In this document: positions 44,338 to 50,911 of the stretch, in pieces
Numbering within the stretch: the stretch's first letter is position 1
Layout of the letters: each line of letters opens with the position of its first letter
NCBI GenBank assembly: GCA_019623805.1
Contig: CP053680.1
Location: forward strand, 682,001-746,000
Direction of reading: 5' to 3'
DNA length: 64,000 bases
From: Gammaproteobacteria bacterium (ex Lamellibrachia satsuma)
Lineage (GTDB): Bacteria > Pseudomonadota > Gammaproteobacteria > Chromatiales > Chromatiaceae
The notes under the pieces: generated by a model
Told to the model about the DNA's origin: nothing
The model's input: only the letters and a program-made list of their open reading frames with translations
The model's database searches: none
Position numbers and translations under genes: made by a program

Positions 44338-44375
44338 GGGGAGACTGTCGGATGTCCTATTCCGGCAGTCTCCCA
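44338..44375. other. Intergenic hairpin after the cupredoxin gene
   Basis: The 9-base arms GGGAGACTG and CAGTCTCCC have a further short pairing inside. No T-run follows, so it is more likely an mRNA-processing or stability element between the cupredoxin and the small membrane ORF than a terminator. Confidence 0.5.
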
Positions 44376-44388
44376 TGGAGACCGGACT

Positions 44389-44505
44389 ATGATATTTTCA
44401 AAACGGCTGAACCTGGCGCCGCTCGACTATCTCGCCATCGTTGCCGGGATCATCAATGCGCTGGTGATCGGGGCCATCGTTGTCTACTGGTTTCTTAACA
44501 ACTGA
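44389..44505 (+). CDS. 38-residue single-helix membrane peptide
   Basis: The ORF starts at ATG 44389 and ends at TGA 44505. It begins MIFSKRLNLAPLDYLAIVAG and continues with a hydrophobic helix ending VVYWFLNN. The leader has a GGAG in ATGGAGACCGGACT. The short spacing to neighbours, in-frame hydrophobicity and basic N-terminus support it as a real small gene. It might be a minor subunit of the CydA-like complex or of a maturation complex. Confidence 0.6.
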   Translation: MIFSKRLNLAPLDYLAIVAGIINALVIGAIVVYWFLNN

Positions 44506-44513
44506 AAGGTGGC

Positions 44514-44575
44514 AGGCAACAGGTGACACGCCTGAATCCTGCGACTTGTAACCTGTAACCTGTCTCCAGTTTTTA
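44514..44575. repeat. Short tandem repeat region (CAGGTGACA / ACCTGTAACCTGT)
   Basis: GGTGGCAGGCAACAGGTGACA and, shortly after, TGTAACCTGTAACCTGTC form an imperfect inverted pair made of 7-8-base units. It directly precedes the UspA-PCP_red gene start. The same family appears at 34986, 48926 and 49098. Confidence 0.7.
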
Positions 44576-44578
44576 TCT

Positions 44579-46804
44579 ATGTCCGCACAAACTCAAGCCA
44601 GCTCCTCTGCACCAGTAGCACTGCCCACCTACGACTCCATCCTCCTAGCAGTGGACTCTTCCGACCATTCAAACCGCAGCATCACCGAGGCAGTCAATCT
44701 GGCCGCTATCTGGAACAGCGCCCTAACTGCTGCCCACGTCTATGCGGCCAAACTGCACGATGTGCGTTTCCGCCAGATGGAGGGAGGACTGCCGGAGCAG
44801 TTTCGCGAAGAAGAGGAGCTGGAACGCCAGCGGGATGTGCATGACGACCTGATCACCCGGGGACTCTCCATCATCACCGACTCTTACATGGACCAGGTGG
44901 AAAAGGAGACGTCACAACAGAACATCGAACTCAAACGCCGCGCCCTGGAAGGCAAGAACTACCGGGAACTGGCACGTGAGACCAACAGCGGAAACTACGA
45001 TCTGCTGGTAATGGGTGCACTGGGCCTTGGCGCCGTCAAGGGCAGCCGGCTCGGCACTGTTTGCCAGCGCGTCGCAAGACGCTGCGACGTCGACATGCTG
45101 GTCATCAAGGATCCTCAAAAGTCCATCAAAAAAGGCCCCATCGTGGTCGCGGTGGACGGCTCCACCCGCTCCTACGGCGGGCTGCTCACCGCCCTCGCCC
45201 TGAGCAAGGAGTGGGATGTGCCGCTGAAGGTGATCTCCGCCTTCGATCCCTATTATCACTACGTCGCCTTCAATCGTATCGCAGGGGTGCTCTCCGAGGA
45301 GGCGGGCAAGGTCTTTCGCTTCCAGGAGCAGGAGAAACTGCACGAGGAGATCATCGACTCCGGTCTGGCGAAGATCTACCAGGGCCATCTCGAAGTGGCG
45401 CAAAACATCGCCGCAGACCAGGGCATGCCGATGGAGATCAAACTACTCGACGGCAAGCCCCACGATGTCATCAACCGTTATCTGAAACTGGAACAACCCT
45501 CACTGCTGGTGATCGGCAAGCTCGGCATCCATGCCGACGATGAACTCGATATCGGCGGCAATGCCGAGGCCCTGCTTTATGATGTGGATTGCGCAGTATT
45601 ATTGAGCCAGCGAGAGTACCGTCCACCGGTGGAGCGCATCGCCGAGGTCACCACCTCGTGGACCAACGAGGCAGAGGTTCGCATGGAGCGGGTCCCCTCC
45701 TTTGTGCGCAACATGGCGCGTATGGCGATCCTGCGCTACGCCCAGGAGCACGGCCATACGGTCATCACCGAAAGCATCGTTGAAGAGGCTACCGCCCAGC
45801 TGATGCCGGGACACGCCGAACAGGCAATGTCCGAGATCGTCGAGGCCTACGATAATGGTGAGCTTAAACGCAAACCCCCTACCGAAGAGGTCATGCGTTG
45901 GGACGACCAAGCCAAACAATTGCTGCTCACGGTAGACGACCTCAGCCTACGGGGTAACCTGAGCATGCGGGCGGAGAAGAAGGCACGAGGGGAGGGTCAT
46001 CGAATCGTGGTGGCTGACCATATCCGCCCCTTTATCGAGGACCTAGATGAGGGCCGAGGGCCAAGGGCCAAGGGCCAAGGAAAAGAACGCTCTGCTCCAC
46101 CCTCGGCCCTTGGCCCTGATTCCTCGGCCCTGATACATTGGCAGGCCGCTGCCCTCGCCCGTCTGATGCGAGTCCCGGAGGGTTTCATGCGGGACGCATC
46201 AAAACAGCGTATCGAAGCCTATGCCAGTGACCAGGGACTCAATGAGATCTCACTGCAAACCGCCGAAGCGGGTCTGGCAAAAGCCCGGGATGCTATGGCG
46301 TCGGCCATGCAAGGCGATGCTCAACCCTCGACCCCGGCTACAGAGAAAAAGAGTGCTTGCCCCTTTGCCGAACTGGTGCAACCCGTACCCAAGCCAAAAC
46401 CCGCTGTCCCGGAAACCAAGCTGGTCTGGAGCAATGATGCCGAAGCAATGCTCGCCAATGTTCCCGCGGGCTACTGCCGCGACATGACGATAAAAGCTGC
46501 CGAAACCATTGCCGGTCAGAGCGACATAAAACAGATCGACGCCGGCTTCCTGGGCCAGGTCATGCAGACCTTCACCCAAGGTTCAGCAACTGTAGAGGAG
46601 ACAATGCCCTGGAACGAAGATGCCCGTGAGCGCATTGCCAAGGCACCTGAGATGGTTCAGGGCATGCTGGTGAAAGAGATCGAGGGCTGGACCCGACGGC
46701 AGGGACTCGACCGAGTCGATCACGATGCGGTAGACGCGGTGAAGCAAGAGTGGGCCGAACGTGGTGTATTCCACCTCGATCCGAATGATCACAGGAACGG
46801 TTAA
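44579..46804 (+). CDS. UspA-UspA protein with five tandem PCP_red-like modules
   Basis: The protein has 741 residues. Two universal-stress domains (about 15-180 and 183-345) have nucleotide-loop features such as VMGALGLGAVKGSRLGTV and VIGKLGIHADDELDIGG. Five helical modules follow, each starting with a W/P-acidic-A pattern: WTNEAEVRMERVPSFVRNMAR, WDDQAKQLLL, HWQAAALARLMRVPEGFMR, WSNDAEAMLANVPAGYCRDM and PWNEDARERIAKAPEMV. They resemble the PCP_red domain from the C-terminus of light-independent protochlorophyllide reductase subunit B. An in-frame palindromic insert sits between modules 2 and 3. A role in tetrapyrrole or redox-sensor assembly is inferred. Confidence 0.82.
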   Translation: MSAQTQASSSAPVALPTYDSILLAVDSSDHSNRSITEAVNLAAIWNSALTAAHVYAAKLHDVRFRQMEGGLPEQFREEEELERQRDVHDDLITRGLSIITDSYMDQVEKETSQQNIELKRRALEGKNYRELARETNSGNYDLLVMGALGLGAVKGSRLGTVCQRVARRCDVDMLVIKDPQKSIKKGPIVVAVDGSTRSYGGLLTALALSKEWDVPLKVISAFDPYYHYVAFNRIAGVLSEEAGKVFRFQEQEKLHEEIIDSGLAKIYQGHLEVAQNIAADQGMPMEIKLLDGKPHDVINRYLKLEQPSLLVIGKLGIHADDELDIGGNAEALLYDVDCAVLLSQREYRPPVERIAEVTTSWTNEAEVRMERVPSFVRNMARMAILRYAQEHGHTVITESIVEEATAQLMPGHAEQAMSEIVEAYDNGELKRKPPTEEVMRWDDQAKQLLLTVDDLSLRGNLSMRAEKKARGEGHRIVVADHIRPFIEDLDEGRGPRAKGQGKERSAPPSALGPDSSALIHWQAAALARLMRVPEGFMRDASKQRIEAYASDQGLNEISLQTAEAGLAKARDAMASAMQGDAQPSTPATEKKSACPFAELVQPVPKPKPAVPETKLVWSNDAEAMLANVPAGYCRDMTIKAAETIAGQSDIKQIDAGFLGQVMQTFTQGSATVEETMPWNEDARERIAKAPEMVQGMLVKEIEGWTRRQGLDRVDHDAVDAVKQEWAERGVFHLDPNDHRNG
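46050..46132. repeat. Palindromic GGGCCAAGGGCCGAG-type repeat inserted inside a gene
   Basis: The left arm is made of GGGCCAAGGGCCAAGGGCC units and the right arm reads CTCGGCCCTTGGCCCTG with a further CCTCGGCCCTG. The frame remains open across it, adding low-complexity residues (about 491-518: EGRGPRAKGQGK and on) between two PCP_red-like modules. Confidence 0.8.
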
Positions 46805-46813
46805 ACATGACTT

Positions 46814-46881
46814 GTAGGAGCGGCGCCTCGCCGCGATCAGGATACGGAACCGTACGCTTCGCGGCGAGGCGCCGCTCCTAC
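46814..46881. repeat. Perfect 22-bp-arm palindromic repeat
   Basis: Arms GTAGGAGCGGCGCCTCGCCG (46814 onward, 22 bases) and the exact reverse complement ending at 46881 flank a 24-base loop. It occupies nearly the whole gap between the UspA-PCP_red and radical SAM genes. 'GTAGGAGCGGC' repeats are a common dispersed family in gammaproteobacteria. It may act as an mRNA stabilizer within the operon. Confidence 0.88.
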
Positions 46882-46894
46882 GGGTAATGAGCAG

Positions 46895-48937
46895 ATGAAC
46901 GACCTCTTCCTTCTCGCAGTCAACCTCACCCGCCGCTGTAATCTGGCCTGCGAGCACTGCTACATGGACGCCGACACCCGGGAGAGCGGCGGTCAAAACG
47001 AACTCACCACCCACGAGGTCAAAGGACTGCTGGATGAGATCGCCGGCCGCAGCAACGAGACCATGGTGGTGCTCACCGGGGGCGAACCCCTGCTGCGCCG
47101 GGATCTGGAGGAACTGGTAAACCACGGCAGCGCATTGGGACTCTCCATCGTGGTCGGCACCAACGGTGTTTTACTCAATGAAAGCCGGGTGCAGCAGCTG
47201 AAGACGGCAGGCGCCATGGGCTTGGGCATCAGTCTCGACTCCCTGGACCCCGCCAAACACGACGGCTTTCGCGGCTGCCCCGGCAGTTGGGAGAAGACCC
47301 TCGCAGGCATGGAGGCCTGCCGCAAGTTCGATCTGCCTTTCCAGGTCCACTTCTCGGTCACCGAACAGAATGCCCACGAGGTCCAGGGCATGATCGATTT
47401 CAGCCGGGCCGCCGGTGCCCATGTACTGAACATCTTCTTCCTGGTCTGCACCGGCCGTGGCGAGTCGATGAGTGACATCACCCCGCAACGTTACGAGGCC
47501 GTGTTGAAACAACTGGTAGAGGCCCAAGCCGCCACCAGTGACCTGATCATCCGCGCACGCTGCGCACCCCACTACAAGCGCATCGCCTACCAGCTCGACC
47601 CGGAATCCCCTTTGACCCGCGCTCAGGGATACGAGGGCGGCGGCTGCCTTGCAGGCATTCACTACTGCCGCATCACCCCGGAAGGCAGCGTCACCGCCTG
47701 CCCCTACATTCCAGATGAAGAGGGAACTATCCGGGAGACGCCTTTCTGGCAGATCTGGGATAACTCTCCAACCTTTGCCCAGCTTGCCCATCCTAACTTG
47801 GGCGGCAAGTGCGGTAAGTGCGAATACCAACAGCTCTGCACCGGCTGTCGCGCCCGGCCCAAGGCCCTCGGCGGCAGTCTGATGGACGCCGACCCCTGGT
47901 GCTCCTATCAGCCGGAAGGCAAACCGATCATCCAGCCACTAACCCCCACAGCCACCAATGATGTGGCCTGGTCGCCCGAAGCGGAAAAGCGTCTCTCCCG
48001 CGTTCCCGGTTTTCTGCGCAAGATGGTGCGCAAACGCGCTGAAGACCACGTGCGGGAGCTGGGAGAAACTGTGGTCACCCCGGAACATATGGCCACCCTG
48101 GCGAAAAACCGCTTCAAAGACGGCATGCCCTCCCGTCCACCAGGCAACGTCAGTTCCATCGCCGAGGCGGGCGCGCAACCCATCAGCGATGCGCCTCCCC
48201 TGCCTTGGACGGCTGAGGCGCAAACCCATCTCGACACCATGCCCCCTTTCCTGCAGGAAGGCGTCCGCCAGGTGGCAGAAGACGTCGCGTGCAACGAAGG
48301 CCGACTGGAAGTCAACATGAAGCTTCTGCAACGCCTGGAGGATGAAGACGAACCCAGGCGCGCCTTCCCCTGGGAAGAAGAAGCAGAGCACCTGCTGAAA
48401 ATAGCCCTATCCGACCGCGGACCCCAGGTCAGCCTCTTCGTCCAGCCCTCGATGGAGGCCGCAGTGGAAAGAGAGGTGAAACGCCGCCGTGCACAGCGGG
48501 TGGCCGTCGAGGACGTCATCAAGGTACTTGATACCCTGATGGCAGGCGTTGAATGGAATCCTGAAGCGCTTGAACGCGTAAAATCCGCCCCCGAATTCGT
48601 CCGTGCCGGCATCAAAAAGGCCGCTGAATTCGCCGCCCGCCGGGAAGGCCTTGAGGAGATTACCAGCGACGATCTGACCCGTTTTCGCAACCGCGCAATG
48701 ATGCGGGCAGTCAGACGCATGAAAGGGTTCGATATGAAGGCGCTGGACTTCGACGCCTTCAGTATCGCAAAAGAGCACATGCCCCGCCTCAAGGACAACG
48801 AACAGGCCGCCAGGCGTTTCGCCGAAATTCGCGACTACGTCGAGAGCCACCAGAACCCGGACGGCAGCGGACTCGGCACGTTGGGGCGGGATCTGATAGA
48901 GAAGATGCGACGGGAATTGAAGGAAGGTGACAGGTGA
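46895..48937 (+). CDS. Radical SAM/SPASM protein with four C-terminal PCP_red-like modules
   Basis: The protein has 680 residues. The radical SAM cluster motif is CNLACEHC (C15-x3-C19-x2-C22), with LTGGEPLLRRDLEEL next. The SPASM-type cysteines lie in the region GGCLAGIHYCRITPEG to CGKCEYQQLCTGCRARP. The core resembles heme-modifying NirJ/AhbC/AhbD enzymes (SLDSLDPAKHDGFRGCPGSWEKTL). Residues about 350-640 hold four PCP_red-like helical modules (AWSPEAEKRLSRVPGF, PWTAEAQTHLDTMPPF, PWEEEAEHLLKI, EWNPEALERVKSAPEF). It likely modifies a tetrapyrrole for this locus. The product is unknown. The last codons (GDR, stop) lie in a repeat. Confidence 0.85.
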   Translation: MNDLFLLAVNLTRRCNLACEHCYMDADTRESGGQNELTTHEVKGLLDEIAGRSNETMVVLTGGEPLLRRDLEELVNHGSALGLSIVVGTNGVLLNESRVQQLKTAGAMGLGISLDSLDPAKHDGFRGCPGSWEKTLAGMEACRKFDLPFQVHFSVTEQNAHEVQGMIDFSRAAGAHVLNIFFLVCTGRGESMSDITPQRYEAVLKQLVEAQAATSDLIIRARCAPHYKRIAYQLDPESPLTRAQGYEGGGCLAGIHYCRITPEGSVTACPYIPDEEGTIRETPFWQIWDNSPTFAQLAHPNLGGKCGKCEYQQLCTGCRARPKALGGSLMDADPWCSYQPEGKPIIQPLTPTATNDVAWSPEAEKRLSRVPGFLRKMVRKRAEDHVRELGETVVTPEHMATLAKNRFKDGMPSRPPGNVSSIAEAGAQPISDAPPLPWTAEAQTHLDTMPPFLQEGVRQVAEDVACNEGRLEVNMKLLQRLEDEDEPRRAFPWEEEAEHLLKIALSDRGPQVSLFVQPSMEAAVEREVKRRRAQRVAVEDVIKVLDTLMAGVEWNPEALERVKSAPEFVRAGIKKAAEFAARREGLEEITSDDLTRFRNRAMMRAVRRMKGFDMKALDFDAFSIAKEHMPRLKDNEQAARRFAEIRDYVESHQNPDGSGLGTLGRDLIEKMRRELKEGDR

Positions 48938-49156
48938 CAGGTTTCAGGGAACAAAACCGGCTCTTCGGCTTGGCACATAAGTTTGTAGGCCCGATCAAGC
49001 GTAGCGGATCGGGCGCTCAGAGCGTGGCGAAGCTTTCGAGGGTACCGGTTCCGCTGTGCTTGAACCGGCCTACAACTCGTTTCCTGTTATCGGTTCAGAG
49101 CAACGGTCAACCTGTCACCCGTCACCTGTTTCCTGTCCCCTGCCACCTGTAACCTG
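48926..49156. repeat. Repeat cluster between radical SAM and protoporphyrinogen oxidase genes
   Basis: The left end carries GGTGACAGGTGACAGGTTTC. The right end carries ACCTGTCACCCGTCACCTGT and CCACCTGTAACCTG, an imperfect reverse complement. The REP-like element at 48985-49073 lies inside. No gene is seen in the 222-bp gap. Confidence 0.75.
48985..49073. repeat. REP-like double hairpin, copy 2
   Basis: It begins GTAGGCCCGATCAAGCGTAG, as copy 1 does. The second hairpin has arms CCGGTTC and GAACCGG and ends CCTAC. This is the best preserved of the three copies. Confidence 0.88.
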
Positions 49157-49159
49157 AAT

Positions 49160-50575
49160 ATGAGCAACGCGAATATTCTAATCATCGGCGGCGGCATCTC
49201 GGGTCTATCCACAGCATGGTGGCTGGCCGAGGGTGGTGCTCGACCCGAGGTCTGGGATGCAGCACCACGCCTGGGCGGCAAGATTCGCAGTCACAGTGAA
49301 TCCGGTTATCTGACCGAGGATGCCGCTGGTATTCTGATGAACTTTCACCAGGAAGTGGATCAATTGGTTGAGACATCGGGTCTGTCCGACAAGAAGATTT
49401 CACGCGGCACTGATATGCGTCGCTATGTGGTACATAAAGGTGAGCTTCGACCGGTCCCCATGAAACTGCCCGCCCTGTTAGCATCACCCATGTGGAGTCT
49501 GCGGGGCAAACTGCGTATGGCGACAGAGATGCTGGTGGCAAAAGGGGGGCACGAACGGGAGACCGTAAGTGAGTTCATCAGGCGTCGCTTGGGCAACGAG
49601 ATTCTGGAAAAGGTGATGGACCCTTTTATCGCCGGCACCCTGGCCTCCGATCCCGATAAAGCGAACGCCTGGGCCGTACTGCCAAGACTGACTGCTCTGG
49701 AGCGCCGCTATGGCAGTTTCACCAGCGGAATGTTTATCAACCGGGTACTGCATAAAAAAGGCCGAGCTAACATAGCCGAGGCATTTTCATTCTTTGGCGG
49801 TATGGCACAACTGACGGAACAGATGGCGGTACACCCGGCCATCAACACGTGCAATGACTTCAAAGCGGTGGATATTGAACCCGCAGACAAGGACGGCTGG
49901 TGCGTTACCGGCGTGAACAGTCAAGGCATCGAGATCACCCGCCGTTTCGAGCAGCTAGTGATAAGCACGCCGGCACCCACTGCCGCGAATCTCCTAAACC
50001 CCATTAACGGGGAGCTTGGAAAATTGCTGCAGGGAATCGAGTATGCACCATTGACGGTACTACATCTTGGCATGGCACGAGATAACATCGCACATCCGCT
50101 GGATGGAACGGGATTTCTCGCCCCCCGTCAGGAACAGCTCAGTTTCAATGGCAATATATGGATGAGTACACTTTTTCCGGACCGGGCTCCGGAAGGTAAG
50201 GTGCTGCTCACCAGTTATATCGGCGGTGCCCGCCACCCCCAACGTTGCAGCTGGGGCGAACAGCAGATGGTCGACAACACCCTGCAGGATCTGCGACAGC
50301 TGGTGGGAGTGACCGGTGAACCGGAATATGTCCGCAGGGTGCCGCATGCTCAGGCACTGCCGCTCTATCACGGACGCTACTATGAACGCACCGAATCGAT
50401 CAGATCACAATTGGGCAAACATCGCGGCCTCCATCTGGCAGCAAACTATCTTGATGGGGTTTCGGCCAGAGACCGCATCATTCAGGGCGCTATTACAGCC
50501 CAGCGTATACTCAACAGCAGGCGATCTGCCAGTCGGGAACCCACTACTCACATTAATCCGGCTGTCGCCCACTAA
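49160..50575 (+). CDS. HemY/HemG-type oxygen-linked protoporphyrinogen oxidase
   Basis: This FAD-dependent amine-oxidase-fold protein has 471 residues. The dinucleotide motif is ILIIGGGISGLSTAWWLAEGG, followed by PRLGGKI. Family regions are PFIAGTLASDPDKANAWAVLPRLTALERRYGSF and a C-terminal GLHLAANYLDGVSARDRI with the FAD-contacting segment. It oxidizes protoporphyrinogen IX or a related porphyrinogen. Its place after a NirJ/Ahb-like radical SAM gene, away from other heme genes, suggests a dedicated tetrapyrrole pathway rather than bulk heme synthesis. Confidence 0.88.
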   Translation: MSNANILIIGGGISGLSTAWWLAEGGARPEVWDAAPRLGGKIRSHSESGYLTEDAAGILMNFHQEVDQLVETSGLSDKKISRGTDMRRYVVHKGELRPVPMKLPALLASPMWSLRGKLRMATEMLVAKGGHERETVSEFIRRRLGNEILEKVMDPFIAGTLASDPDKANAWAVLPRLTALERRYGSFTSGMFINRVLHKKGRANIAEAFSFFGGMAQLTEQMAVHPAINTCNDFKAVDIEPADKDGWCVTGVNSQGIEITRRFEQLVISTPAPTAANLLNPINGELGKLLQGIEYAPLTVLHLGMARDNIAHPLDGTGFLAPRQEQLSFNGNIWMSTLFPDRAPEGKVLLTSYIGGARHPQRCSWGEQQMVDNTLQDLRQLVGVTGEPEYVRRVPHAQALPLYHGRYYERTESIRSQLGKHRGLHLAANYLDGVSARDRIIQGAITAQRILNSRRSASREPTTHINPAVAH

Positions 50576-50578
50576 GCA

Positions 50579-50911
50579 ATGAACAACACGTCCTTACCCA
50601 TGCAGGAGACAAAAAGCGAATTCAGACTCTGGCGGCTGATCGCAGCGGTATTGGTGATCCTACTGGTCATTTCGGCAAGCGCGCAATGGTATGCACGCAA
50701 CATCACCCTGCCCAGACACTGTGAAAACCCCCAGGAGACCCTGACCCTGGCGCGCCTGGTAATCACAGAACGCACACCCGCCGGCGATGGCTCCCGCACG
50801 CCCTATATCAAAGCAGCCCGGCTGACATTTCTGGTACCCAGAGAGAGCGAAGAGCCCATCGACAGTTACATGGAACGGTTGCGTCACTACCTGGACCAAC
50901 AATGCCGCTAA
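50579..50911 (+). CDS. Single-helix membrane protein of unknown function
   Basis: The protein has 110 residues. One membrane helix (LWRLIAAVLVILLVISASAQW) is followed by a periplasmic tail of about 70 residues with two cysteines (RHCENPQ and LDQQCR). I do not recognize the family. It starts 3 bp after the protoporphyrinogen oxidase stop and overlaps the sensor kinase start by 10 bp, so it is part of the same operon. Confidence 0.7.
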   Translation: MNNTSLPMQETKSEFRLWRLIAAVLVILLVISASAQWYARNITLPRHCENPQETLTLARLVITERTPAGDGSRTPYIKAARLTFLVPRESEEPIDSYMERLRHYLDQQCR

